Below, piece by piece: positions 35,881-48,400 of a DNA stretch of 64,000 nt (position 1 is the first letter of the stretch; each line of letters opens with the position of its first letter). Under the pieces are notes generated by a model. That model was not told the DNA's origin and searched no databases. It saw only the letters and a list, made by a program, of their open reading frames with translations. Both the position numbers and the translations under genes were made by a program. Source of the DNA: Motacilla alba alba (lineage: Eukaryota > Chordata > Aves > Passeriformes > Motacillidae); contig NC_052045.1 of NCBI RefSeq assembly GCF_015832195.1, positions 1,984,001-2,048,000 of the forward strand, written 5' to 3'.

Positions 35881-37074
35881 TCAGCTGAAAGAAGATGAAT
35901 GTTTGGGAGGGAAAATGTCACACAAACAGCACAGCAGCACCTTGCACCACGAGGTGTGCTGGGAACTCCAGCCACAGGGTTGGAGTGGAACTGGGTGACA
36001 GTGGGAGCTCCACAATATCCCCTTGTGGTATGATGGATATAGCTCAGTATTAATTCTTCCATTTCCTAACCTCCCTCTGAATTCTGGCTTTCTTTACTTC
36101 ATACATTCCCTGTTGGGTTTTGTTTGGTTGTTGTTTGTTTTGTAGGCTTTCTTGGTTTTAAACTGGATTTATTTCCTTTTTATCACCTTCCCATCTGTTT
36201 TTTAACTTGATTTCTCCCACATACTGTTGTTCTTGCTTTTAGGCAATTGGGCGTGTTTCTCAGTGCTTGTCCACCTGCCTTTTTATCACATGTGAAACTC
36301 ACCTTTAAAGAAAAAAAACCTTTACTGCCTGTTGAACAAAGGTTCAAGAACAGTTTCAATTCAGGAAGTCAGATTTGCCAGGAACTTCGATTCCATTTCC
36401 AAGATTGATATCAATGTTAAAAAAAAGCCAATTTTTACTGTATATTTTTTCTTGATTTTCCGGATTTTTAGGCAACATTTGAGAAAGACTGTAGGTTTGA
36501 AAATCCCATGTGAAGAATCAAAAGAAGAAAAAAACACTAAGAAAAAATCAAATTATTATTTAAAAATGAGTGGGATAGAAGAAAGAACAGGAAAAACACA
36601 ATTTTGCCTGTGAGTTGGATCGAGTATTGAGTTCACAATCTTTATACAAATATTCTGGTCTTCAGCTGCCTTCCCTCCAGAACTCCCAGTATTTTATCCT
36701 GAAGTGCTGCTCTTGCAGAAACTTTCTGGCCTGGTTTGTATTTTCCTGTTAGCACCACGCCAGGATCCTCACATCTTCAGGAGAGGTGAGTGATGTTTTC
36801 CTGTGGCTGGAGTAGAAATATAATGCAATAATGTCTCTTCCTTGGATATTTCCATACTATCACAATCGTGGAACCTTGTTGCCACCACCTTTTGTAACAG
36901 TGGTGAAGTCAGATGTATGTAAGGGGGAGAATGTTCTCAAAGTGCCATGAATTTAGGTGCATGAAACGTAATTATTCCATATTCAGGGAAAAATAAAACT
37001 TTGAAATGCCTGTGTATTTTTTTAATTTTTTTTTTTTTTTTGTTCTAAGCATACTGCATTAGCGTTGGATGCCA
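35881..37074. other. Unique non-coding DNA
   Basis: T-rich with a T/G low-complexity patch at 36110-36145 and a poly-T run at 37017-37041. A plus-strand frame at 36332-36613 is Lys-rich because of A-richness. No gene is recognised. Confidence 0.6.
37017..37041 (+). repeat. Poly-T run
   Basis: Nearly uninterrupted T-run of about 25 bases with two A interruptions. No adjoining retroposed sequence is recognised. Confidence 0.9.
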
Positions 37075-37640
37075 TCAGAAAAAATTGTTCCCTTAATTAG
37101 CATCAGGTTTTGTTATTTTGCCAGGACTAACACTTTGTCAGTTGGTAAATAAATATTTGACTTGAATGTAATCAGTGACTTCAGCATTTACACGTTGTAT
37201 AGCTGTCATAATATTGGGGAATTAGATTTTTCCTGGGCCAGTGCAAGCATTAACGTTCAATCCGTCACAAAGCTTAGGTGGGTCCTGCCATATTTTAAAG
37301 ATTTATACGGTAACAGTGCATTTAGTAATGGTAATAAACTGACTAAATATTGTATTTCACTGTAGTGTGCATTTCCAAGGAGTTATAAGATGTTCAGTCA
37401 CTATGTGAAGCAAATGCACACGGATAGCAAGACATGAGATCTCTGAATTGGCCTCACTTTTAAATCAAATTATGTGCTGTATTAACAAATGGCAATCTTA
37501 ACTGAGGCAGAGTGGAATAATTCAGCCAAAGCAAATGCTCTGAGTGCTGAGCTATTTCCCTGTGTGTCATCGCAACTTTTGTCACTGGTTTAAAGAGCAA
37601 AGAGACTTTCTGCTCACTGGGTCTGGGGACATTTTTCCAT
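37075..37640. other. Candidate conserved non-coding element
   Basis: About 560 bp of unique, balanced-composition sequence with several retained CpGs (AGCGTTGG, ACACGTTG, AACGTTCAATCCGTC, ATACGG, CACACGG, ATCGCAAC). It is rich in homeodomain-like and AT-rich words such as TTAATTAGC. It carries no repeat and no meaningful open frame. It is one of the better enhancer-like candidates in the window, by composition only. Confidence 0.33.
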
Positions 37641-40229
37641 TTTATAAAGATGTAGAATTGATTCAGCTTTTCTCCTCAAAGTAGTTGGAAATTCAATTAA
37701 GTGGGAACAGGAGCAAAAGTATTTTCTTATATATAAATATATGTATGTATGTATGCTTTTTTGTCAGTTATTCCTGAGATTTGGAGCTCAACACACCCCG
37801 AGACAAACCCCTGCAGTGGCTCGAGAGTCCCTTGTCCTGCCGTGGCATTCTTGCTGTCTCTGTGCTGTGACATTTGCTCCTTTGGGCTGGAGCCATTCCT
37901 GCAGGATTTTCCTCTAAACTGCATCAGGGATGTGCTGTGTTTTCTTTTGAAACCCAGCAATCTGGGTCACAGCACGGCCTGGCAGTGTCATCCAAAGGGG
38001 ATGTGAAGGAGGACAAAAATGGAAAGCAAATTATGGAATCAGGGCTGTCCCCTCTGGTGGGGAGCTCTGTCCTCACCTAGAGCAGAATTCTGGCACAGCC
38101 TCAAGTGGATTTTCCCACTTCTGCAATACTGTGTCCTCACTAAACATGTCAGTGGTTTTCTTAACAACCAATTCCAACTTCTGGGAAATAATCTTTTGGG
38201 TTTCTTGAAAGTCTGTGTTTCAGTAACTGAGCTTATTAATCAAATATATGTTTTAAAACACTTAGGTAAGTGAACAGTGCTGCTGAAATAAATTTTACCA
38301 AAATGCCAAGTAAATCTGTCAGTTCAGAGCAAAGAAAAATGCCCAAGAAACTGCAGAAGATGATTTTTCATTAGCACTCTAAAAGGGTTTTTATCATAAT
38401 ATGGAAAACATTTTTTTCTCAAAGCCAATGTGCTTCATTTCTTTGGATTGTTTGTCTATACTGTCCATATCCTCCTCTCTCCTGATGAAATTTCCTGAAA
38501 GTTATGCATATTCTTATTAAATGTGTGATCAGACCCCAATACTTATTTCAGGTAATGGAAAAAGTAGCTGGAAATTCAATTTCTGTATTTTGCAAAACAC
38601 ACAGAAAATAAATTATCTTCTAACTTACTCTAATCTTTGAGCACCAACCTTTATATTATTTACAGTTCAGAAATGTTCCAAAAAATCTCATTTAGTGAAT
38701 GAAATTATTTTTGAGAGGTTTATTGTCAGTCACCTTGCTGCTCACTTGGGCAGCTCATGTCAGCTTCATTTTACATCTGTAAAAGCTGCAAAACCAAAAC
38801 TGATTTTCTCAAAAAGCCTTCAGAAGTCTTTTTCTAAATGTTTACATTTTCTGTTAAATATAACAATCGGGTAAGTTCTATTAATTAAAAAAAAAAAAAG
38901 GAGAAAACTTTCTGAACATATTTGACTCTGCCCATTTCCCCAGGGCATTAAATTATATTACTATTAAATTATAGGAACTGTGAGAAGTCTGTAGGTGTCT
39001 GGTGCCTGATGCAGCTGAGAAGCCTGGCTTTGCCTAGTAAGGTGTCAAGAATAGTCCACACCACCACAATTTTCTTTAAAATACAATACAATTCTATCTT
39101 AATATCTTTGCTTTTTGGGTTTGGTTTGGTTTTTTGGGGTTTTTTTTTGGTGGTGAAAAACCTCAACTATAAAAGATCAGCTACAGAACGATTCACTTTG
39201 GACATGTGACGAAGCAATATTTCCTCAACTGTCCTTGAAGACAACTAATTTTATACAAATCAGTATTTTTGTGTGGTTTTAATATAAGCCAATAAACTAA
39301 TCTAGCCTTTTATCAAGAATGGCTCAGGAGGCCTTTGAAAACATCTCATGTGCAGTGAGATGGGAAGAGAGGGGCTGTTTTTTCTTACAGCCAGGATGAA
39401 CATGAAGGGGCGCAGTAAAAGCAATCACAATGAATAATTGTGTGCCTAGGTAGATTAGTTTATTTGTTTAGGCCTTTATTCACTCTTTCTAACAAAATAA
39501 GACAGCCAATCCATTTGAAGTTTGTGATTGAAAGTAATTTCTGTCCCATTCCTAATCAACACACTGAATTCACTTCTGTGAATAAAGAAATAAATGGGGA
39601 CAGTTTCTTAAGATGCAAGAAGTGGCACAGGGCACTGATAATATCTGCACCTCCACCCTCTGCAGTGTGAATAATCCTATTGTAGAAAAGTATTTTGCAG
39701 GAAATATATTTCTTCACTACTTCAGCAAAGAAAAGTACAGGGATGTTTCTCAGTGATTCAGTTTTACCTGACTTGACAGCAGTCCCAGGCCCTGAGATCT
39801 GCTCTGGTTTTTGAGAGCAGGTTAACATCTCCCCAGGCTGGCTGGGGAGTGTGTAAATAGGGGAATTCAGCTGGGAACAACCTGAGCCCTGAGAACTCTC
39901 CCTGGGGACAGCTGTTGGTGCCTGGTTCCACAAAATCAGGTGGGTCAGGGTGGCCACTGCTGTGGCTGGGCTTGCTGCAGCTGCATTGCTGAGTACAGGA
40001 GCAGAGCACCAACCCCCGCCTGGCTGGCACTGCCAGCAAAGGTAATATGTCCATTTCCACTTGATCTGGTAGTTTCAAATCTAACTTGTGCCATTTGGTC
40101 TAAGAGCAGGTGTTTGGTACCTCAGTGATGCATTGGTCTCTTTTTTTGTCCATCTGGTAGGAAATCCTTTCTTTTATTTTACTCCCCTTCTTTTAAACTT
40201 TATTTTTCACTATAAAATCTTCAAAAAAA
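37641..40229. other. Unique non-coding DNA
   Basis: It contains a short TA/GTAT repeat at 37729-37755, an A-run at about 38887-38899 and a T/G patch near 39115-39150. Overlapping frames on both strands near 39560-40080 are of chance length. No gene is recognised. Confidence 0.6.
37729..37755 (+). repeat. TATA/GTAT short repeat
   Basis: TATA-type sequence grading into about four GTAT units. Minor microsatellite. Confidence 0.8.
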
Positions 40230-40592
40230 TTGACATGTTTTCAGTTCAGTTGTGTCCCTTTGTTATGCTACTCTGTTTGTCCAAGGAATTCAGTAGTAGG
40301 GATTGAAATTGCTGGAGATGAAGTTGGAGACAAGAAAAGTAGAGCTCTGAGCAGCCTAGAAAGTCAGATGAGAGTAGGGCATAATAAACTAGAAAAAATT
40401 AGAGAGAGGAACAAGGAAATAAAAGAGGAATTAGAAGAGTGAGTCGTGGTTGAAGACAACAACAGTGAAGAAGATGGAGGAGCAAACAAAGGGCAGTCAA
40501 ACACACTGACATGGGTAAAGAAAGCATTTAACAGCCTTTGTCTGGCAAATATTTGCTGGGGTATTAAGGAGCCCAGCAGACAGAATGTGTAA
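40230..40592 (+). other. Coding-like frame interrupted by one TGA
   Basis: A single frame runs from an ATG at 40230 for 70 codons to a TGA at 40440-40442. It continues open in the same frame for 49 more codons to a TAA at 40590. The part from about 40305 on would be rich in Glu, Lys, Asn and Arg with hydrophobic residues at intervals, like a coiled coil, and becomes acidic just after the stop. I do not recognise a family. It could be a remnant of a retroelement or processed gene, or a chance frame in purine-rich DNA. No splice sites or poly-A tail are evident. Confidence 0.2.
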
Positions 40593-40829
40593 CAAATCTG
40601 AGCTCCCCAAACATCCTGCAGCCAGGGGGAAGGAGAGCCAAAGAGAAAGGATCAATGCTGGGACATTGACACCAGCAATTTTTCTGCCAACAAGTTAATC
40701 ACAGGCTCTTTCTTTATTCACTTTTCCTCCGTTTATGTTATGAATGGCTACCAGGAGTGTTTTATACTTGGTGTGGTTCTAGAAAGGAATGCAAAAGGCC
40801 TTTGTGTTTTATTTTGCTGATTACACCCA
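40593..40829. other. Unique non-coding DNA
   Basis: Short unique stretch between the interrupted frame and the candidate regulatory element. Nothing recognised. Confidence 0.5.
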
Positions 40830-41340
40830 GTATATCTTAGCGTGGCAGCACTCTCTTCCTGTCAGTGGTTATTGTGAGCAATTATACAGCTAATAATTAA
40901 TTGCTCTCTTTATACTGCACTTTAATTAATAGGTTGCTCTGATAAGATGGTTTCCTAGATTTTTTTCCTTGATATCAGGAGTGACTGAATCCTAAACAGC
41001 ATCTGTAATGAGGAAGCTTAACCACACCAGGCTCCCTCTCTGCTTCCCAAAATGAGCTCTTTTTTCTCTCTCCGTGCACTTGTATGGGTGGTGAATTATC
41101 TTTCATGTTAATGCAGAATGTTGATTGAGCTTGAGATAGTCATAATATTTATCAAGATGATGCTAAATGCAGTGGAAACAAATGCAGTAATCTCTCAGGA
41201 GACCAGAGTATGTCCTTTTCAGGTGCAGGATCACTACTGAATCATCTCACCTGTACACTTATTTATCATTCTCTTTATTCTCTTTGTTAAAACACAAAAT
41301 AAAAGTGATTAGTGCATTAAGTGCTGTAGCTTGAATAAAA
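40830..41340. other. Candidate conserved non-coding element (homeodomain-site rich)
   Basis: Dense ATTA/TAAT cores occur here, including TAATAATTAATTGC and TTTAATTAATAGG. An exact 9 bp inverted repeat (GAGCAATTA at 40876 and TAATTGCTC at 40898) is separated by 13 bases. Further ATGTTAATGC and GTGATTAGTGC motifs follow to 41310. No repeat family or open frame explains the block. It resembles developmental enhancers in motif content. Confidence 0.33.
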
Positions 41341-42528
41341 ACTCTCTGCAATGGAGGTACCTTTGGTGACAAAGGAAAGGGAAATTGGTGTTTGGTGTCT
41401 GACACAGGCAGGCAGTGGAGCCTCAATGTGCACGACAAAAGTTAAACTGGGCTAGAAAGCTGAGCCTAAGCAAACTCAAAAGAACCAAGCTCATGGTTAC
41501 ATTTTACAGCACAGAGATTTAGGCATCCCATAAGGAGAGGAAATGAGATTGTTGTGTCTGGAGAGCAACCAGCAGTACTGTGCATGTTAGAAAGGAGGTG
41601 AGGTAATTCTGATTGGGGATGGCAAAACTCTCTTTATGAATATTGAACTGTACAGAAAAAAAAATCAGAGTCAAGGCCACACTGTCCTGTACTTGGTGTT
41701 ATTCTATATGTAGTAAGGGAGATGAAAAAAGGGATTTTCATCTGTGTTTGGAAGATACCCTGCCTGGAGCAATAAAAAGACACAAAATTGCAAAGTATGA
41801 GAGTGCCCTATGCCCCTCTGTGAGCTGACCCCCAGAGAGATCTGTATTAATGGGTTTTTTTCCCTCAAATACAGTGTTAAAAATCAAGGAAACAAATCTC
41901 GTGGTCTGACTGCTGCTTTAGCTTCTTAAATCCCAAAACTGCCTTCCTCCACTGCCAGCAGTAAAGTTCTCTTGATCTCCAAATTGTCATCCTTAAATCT
42001 TACCAATGTCAGAAGCTGGGTGATCCTCTGACTTAAACCTCCAGGTCCTTTGTCACTAACACAGATTAAAGCAGCAAAATAGCAAATATAGTGAGGAGGT
42101 GTTTGCAAAAAACAACAAAGGAAAAAAAAACCCAAACACTCACTATTCTTGTCGTAATTTAAAAAGCCAACAAAGCTTAAAGGCAATTAAAATATTTTTG
42201 GCAGCACTGGTGACAGGTGGGTTGGACTGTCCTGGAATTTGGAGATCATCTAAATGAAAGCAGAAAGCCACTTGTAAACTGCTGAAGTGTTTTCATTCAC
42301 TTTGCTTCACGATGCTCTCCATTCCTGTTCTAATCCATCCCACAGCAGCACCCCAGCTTTTGGGCAATGGTCAGGGAAAGCTGAGTGTGTTTACAATAAT
42401 TGTGTCCAATGCCTGCAGTTATTAATGCAAACAGCTTTCACATCTCACTGTGCCCTGGAAATCTGCACATCAGTGTCACCCCAGCAAAGATCTCTGATGG
42501 GCTGAGGCTCTGCAATTCGGCCAGTGAT

Positions 42529-42579
42529 GTTTGTTAAATTCAAGTTTGTTGAATTAAAGTTTGTTAAATTAAAGTTTGC
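42529..42579 (+). repeat. 15 bp tandem repeat, about 3.4 units
   Basis: Units of the form GTTTGTTAAATTAAA repeat three times with one or two substitutions and a partial fourth unit. Confidence 0.9.
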
Positions 42580-43878
42580 ATTTCAGCTCAGAGTAGTTGG
42601 CGCAGAGTGACACTGAAGACCAATTACTGTTGGAGTTCCTGTTGTGATGTTTAGTTCCTTAGCCTGTGAGGGAATTAAAAGAAAAAAGAAATAATTAGTT
42701 TTGTGGTGTCTTAGTCCATTTCTTAGCTTGATAGGTCACAAACAAGAAAAAATATTAAGTAGGGAGAGATAGTAAATTAGGGAGAAGACACTACTGACAT
42801 AAAACTGGGCATGGAGTAAGATCTTCTGAATTTTCTGTGCTAAACATTGGTGCCACAGCTACCAGGAGTTGGGTTTTTAATTTTATCTTCTGTCATTAAA
42901 TTAAACCAGTTTGTTTCTACCCTAAAAATTATGAATAATGACAGAACCCAACATTGTTGTTCCAACAATCCTCTTGTGCTGTAAATGCACAGACACATCA
43001 ATTATTGTAACTTGCTGGCCAAAAATCTGTGTTGCTGCCTGCAAGAATTCTTTGGTTTATTATTTGCAAGCACATTTGTCAGGTATCTTTTATTGAAGTG
43101 TCTGTAGCTCAATGAGGAGGCTGTAATCATTGTCCTGTGTGCCATTGTATACAAAATTCTGAGGTGAATTTGTCTTGCCTTTCCCAGGACAAAAGAGGAC
43201 ACAGTTCTACTGAAACCTTTAACCACTAAACTTTCCACAAGTAACATTGTTGTGACCAGAAGTTGTCTGTCTTTGAGGTGAGGTAATATACATGGAAATT
43301 GATAATGTTTTGTATTGTTAATACGGACATATCTGTCTCTCTTTTCATGTCTGTCAGGGAAACTGTCTGGATTTCTTTCTTCCTGAAGCCTGCACTACTT
43401 TCATCTAATTAATTTCATTTACAGGAATGTGTTGCATGGAAAATTTCACTGCTACTGATAGCTCCTTCATAAATGCAAAATGGATATTTCTTTTATTCTT
43501 CTGCAAGTAGTGGCTTACATCTTTGTCTTCCAAGATCAATAAGCAGAGATTCTAGGAAGAGTGTTGATGAAGGAGAAGCTTTCGTGCTTGTGGTTGAGAA
43601 GGGATGGAGTTGCAGAGAGTTCTGCTGTGCCACGGGGAAGATCATTCACTTAATCCTGGGCTGCTGTTGGACTGAAGGTCGAGGTTTTGAACAGACCTGG
43701 AGAGCCAAAGGCAGAGGGTGACAAACATCAAACCACAGAGGTGTAGGAGAGGTGCTGCTGACCTTTCAGCTCTTCTCATCAGCCCAACGTCCAGGGCTGA
43801 GGCTCTTCATTTTTCCTTTTTTTTTTAGCAGAGCAGAATTTGTTTCACACTTTTTCTTTTGGATGATTCCTGTTTTGG

Positions 43879-43978
43879 TTTTATTAGAATTTATTTAAAA
43901 TTTATTAGAATTTATTTCGAATGTATTAGAATTTTGAATTCATTTTTATTAGAATTTTTTGTTTTATTAGAATTTAGG
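43879..43978 (+). repeat. Irregular TTATTAGAATTT repeat
   Basis: About five occurrences of a TATTAGAATTT core over 100 bp, spaced unevenly by T-rich filler. Looks like a decayed or slippage-derived tandem repeat. Confidence 0.88.
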
Positions 43979-45200
43979 GAAAGCTAGATGATATGTGTGC
44001 TGCAGGTTTTACAGTGTGGGCCAGCTCTGAGAAAATCAGCACCAGGATATTCCAGAGTTTCTGAGTGTCTCTCTGTGCTGTGTGATTGCTCCTGCAGTGC
44101 TGCCATTTGCTGAGCTCCCAGCTGAGGTTCCTGTGGCTAAAATCCAATCCTGCATTCAGTCCCTGTGCAGCTCCGAGTGCCAGGGTCAGCTCAGCCCATC
44201 AGCCGGACTCACCCCCTGTCTGGGGCCACCTCCCTGCCCCGAGGGGCACAGTGCCCTCTCTGAGCCCTGCTGGCCTGTCACTCGAGTCACTGCACTCCTT
44301 CCAGCAGCTTGGAGTCACTTTGCATAAATATTCTTTGTCAGGTGCTTGGCTTTGTCTTGATTAGGTGGAATTAATATTTGTGCCCGTGCTCTCCCGTCTG
44401 TCTCCAAGTGTTTGTAGTCCTTGTTAGTGTTGGGACATTTCCTTGCTACCATATTGGTTTTTTTCCCCAGGAAAGCACATTGGAGACTCTTTGCACACAT
44501 GAGGAAACTCAGGTAAATTAAATTAATTGTTCAAAATCATGCAGGATGCTGCCATAAGGCAAATCTTCTGGATTTCTAATTTTCACCCTAATGCTCTGAG
44601 TTGGTAGATCCTTATAAGCCCCTTGAATGCACTTTAAGCAAACCTCATTTTTTTCTTCGTATTTCAAAAATATCCTTCATTGCATGTAGGATTTTCTGGG
44701 ATTCTGCAAGGATGTTCATTGCAGGAACATCTTCTCTACCAAGATGACAAAAGATACTCTTTCCTGGCTAACACTTAAGGTCATTTGTACATTTGTTCTG
44801 TCCCAGTTGAAACTAAAATCCTTTTCCTCATACCACTCTTCTTTCCAGCATCTGTCTTTCCTGGCTGCAATCCTTCTGCATTCTGATTAGGCTTCCAATG
44901 GCTTGGCTCAGGGTGTGACCATAACCAATTTATCATTCCCTTAATCTCCCTCCGGGACATTCATTGAAAGAACAGTACCTGAATATCTCCCCTTTATCTA
45001 CAATTTCCAGTCTATATCAAACATGAAATCTTGACAGATGGAGTCCAATCTGTCACAGTGAGTTAGTGTGTTTTTCTTCTGATTGAATGTATTTATTGCA
45101 CAAAGAAAGATGGAAAAAATGTAACGATGAATATTTAAAATTTGGGTTATGGAACGGTTAGTTGGGCTGGGCATTGCTTTTGGTTGGTGGTTTTTTGTAT

Positions 45201-45222
45201 CTTTTTTTTTTTTTTTTTTTAC
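45201..45222 (+). repeat. Poly-T run
   Basis: About 20 consecutive T residues. No retroposed sequence recognised next to it. Confidence 0.9.
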
Positions 45223-45229
45223 AACTGAG

Positions 45230-45480
45230 AAATCTGGATTGCGTTCGATGAGCGAGGAAACAAAATGAGACTTGTTTTTGTTGTCATGAGAGGAAGAACA
45301 GATCCGATCATAACAAAAACAGATGTAAAGCCATAACGTAGTCCCTCATGTTATCTACTCCACACTCTCAGGCTGACCAGCAGAGAATGCAAGGAAGCAT
45401 TTCTGCCTTCTGCCAGCACAGCCTCTGCCAGCAAATCAGTGCCTAAGACAGCTCCTGAAATACATTCTGCTGCAGGAAAG
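45230..45480. other. Candidate conserved non-coding element
   Basis: Retained CpGs (ATTGCGTTCGATGAGCGAGG, GATCCGATC, ATAACGTAG) sit in a unique, repeat-free segment directly after a poly-T run. No open frame of note. Inferred from CpG retention only. Confidence 0.25.
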
Positions 45481-48400
45481 TGGCATAAAAAAATACCCTG
45501 CCAAAGTGCTGGGCCAATCAATCAAGTGTTAATGATGGATCATGAAACCCATTTGTTGACAAATAAAACCTTGTGTGCTCTGCCAGTGAAACCAACTGTG
45601 TCACCCGTTTTTCAGTGGCTGCCTGAAATATCATGTGCAGGAGCGGAATTTATTGATGGCAGGGGCTGGTGCCACAGCCAGCCCATCCAACTGGCTTTGC
45701 AGGTGCATTGTAGCCTTAACTCTTGATGGTGCTTGGCCCTGCAGAGGCTGTGGAAGTGTTCCCCAGACCTGGGGTTCTGTGGGAGGCAGTGGGCCCAGCC
45801 CGAGTCTAGCACAGCCTGCTCCGTTTAGACCCTGCAGCTGCTTTCAGCACGGCAGGGAATCCAAATGAGAGGTTTTATTCTGGGGCACAGCAGAGCTGAG
45901 CAAATGTGCTTGGAACCTCGGAGGTTCTGCAGTAAAGATCAGAGCTGGAATTCTCTCCATTGCCGTGCCTGCAAGCAGGGTTGGGAAGCTTTCGTGGGGT
46001 GAGGAAGCAGCTGGCTGTCCATGTGTAGGTACTTTTTGTTTCTCATGAACAGATCTTTTTCTCAGCACTTATCTGACGGGCACAAGCAATAAATGATTGT
46101 CCCAGGAACTCTGATCTTGGAGGAGATTGAAGGTGTAGGAAAAGGAGGATTTGACCAAAGTATCCTTGAGGTTAAATCCAAAGATTCCTTGCCCTGGCAT
46201 GCCAAAGCAGTAATACTTCATTCAGAGAGGCTGAGGGAGGGAATTGTGATAGAAACCTTGCTGCTATTTGTTACTTCATTTTTCCAACTCCTTTGACCCA
46301 GCCTACAGAGAAGCAAAATTCTGAGCTCTTGAGGAACTTTAATGTTAAACTGTAAATAACCTAAGAAACAACAGAGTTACTAGTGCTGTTGGTGATGACT
46401 GGATGTTCTGCATTGTGGTACTCGAAGACCTCTTTAAAATGACATGAATATCTTTGTTTTCTCACATAGTTTCTCCTGATGATCTCTTTGTTTTTCTGCT
46501 TTGTGCTGTGCTTTGCCTAAAATGCATCATAGCATAAGCCCTGACACTGCCTTCCTGTTCAAAAGGATGATGGCAATGAAGTGTTTCCTGGGAGAGCTTT
46601 CTCAGGAGAATTTCTGAGCTCTCAGACTTCCTCAAATCAGGTGAAAACTGTTTAAGTAATGAACTGGAATTTGCTGTAGTGCCCTCTTGCAAAAGAATCA
46701 CAAAAGGTTCATAATACCTAATGTGAGGAGGACTGACAGGGCAAACTTTTAGCCCTCAGTGCTGTTGCAGATTTTTAATTCCCTTAGCAGAGGGCAGAAG
46801 TTACCTTCTAATGGAGGTCTTGGGTGCATGCTGTGATTTTGATGTTTATGTGCCAGATTTTTGGTCTGGCATTTGCAATTCCTAATTTTGGAAAAGATAT
46901 ACAACGTTTCTCCTCCCCCTGAGTTTCCCCTTGCCACCTTCCTTATCTCAGAGAATATTTTGTTACTATCTGTGATCCAGTTTGGCTTTAAAGACATTAA
47001 GGAAATAAGGAACTTAAGCTAAAAAGCCCAAGTTTTTCCAGAAGTGATAAGTAAATTTTCCAAAGAACTGTATGTCTTCCTCAGTCCAGAAAGTATTTGA
47101 CTGATTGGTACTGGACGATCACAAAATATTCTATTCATACTTGCAAGGAAGCACGAGAATTTAATTTCAGGATTTGATTTATACAGCGTGGTGTTAGGTG
47201 ATTGATGTTCTATTCAGGCATAAAGGAAAATATTGATTATAACTTAAATAGGAAGCCAGGAGCTACAGCTGTGAAGATGAAATCTCTGTCATGAGACAGA
47301 AATCTCTGTCCCATTCCCCAGGCAGATATAAGTGGCTGCAAGAAGCCCCTGTTGGAAGTGTTGATGCTCACCATGCTGGATCCTTCAAGAAGCTCTTTGG
47401 TATGGAGGACACTGTGTCATTTTAAGAGTTCACTGACCAACTAACTTGATTTTGGAAAAAAAACCACAAAACACCACACTTTGTTGTGCATTCAAATGCT
47501 GCTCTGGGTTTTGGACACACAAAGCCCATCATATGCTGCAGCAGTCTGTGCTCTGCCCAGCACAGCCCAGCTCAGCCCCTCTCTCTGTCTCTCATAATCT
47601 CTTATGTTGGAGAAACAGCTCCCCAATCATTTAGAGGCTCATAAACACGATCCAGCAGCATCCATCTGCCCAGCAGAGCAGGGCAACAGCTCAGAAATGA
47701 GAGCCAAATAAAACAATAACTCACAGCAAACAAACAGGCAACTACAACAATCAGATCATGCTGCAGGAGCTGTTCCAACTACCCAGACACTTCATTAGGC
47801 ATGGAATAACAAAGGAAAATAGACCAGAGTCATCTCATTTAACTCTCTTAGGCAAATTACCTCTCCTGTTTCCCCCTCCCCAACTCCTATCTATTCTTAC
47901 TTTCTGCTTGAGGTAAAGAAATGCAACTTAAGCCTGGAGAGAGAGTGAGCAGTGTTTGAAGCCACAGGGCTGGGGCTGGGAGAGTTCTTGCATTCTAGGC
48001 TTTCTGTCATTGGCATTTTTCATAATCTTTGGCATTTTAGTTGTTTTCAAGGTCAGGGTTTTTATTCCTAGGGTTTAATCTGCTTTACCCTTGTCCATAG
48101 CTGTAAGTCCATAGTAGAACTCTGTGGAAGGGAATTGTCCTTCACAACGTATCAGATGCTTCATTCATCACCTAATACTGTTCTCAGGCTTTTTCTGATG
48201 GTAAGATCTGCAGTGACACCTTATTTAGTGAACTTCTCATATGTTGTTTTCTTTTTTCATCTGAGAATGCTATGTTTTGTGGCAGCCTCCCCTTTCCAGG
48301 GCTGTTTGGTGTCTTGGAATTGGGTTGGTGCAGCTGGCCCCAGAGCAGCTCTGCAGTCTGTTCTCTCCTCCTTTTCTCTTTCTGGGAACTCACACTTTTA

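Larger units (their letters stand above)
41341..45200. other. Unique non-coding DNA
   Basis: No gene. It contains the small tandem repeats listed at 42529 and 43879. A GC-richer patch at about 44090-44290 has overlapping plus-strand frames without recognisable domains. Confidence 0.6.
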
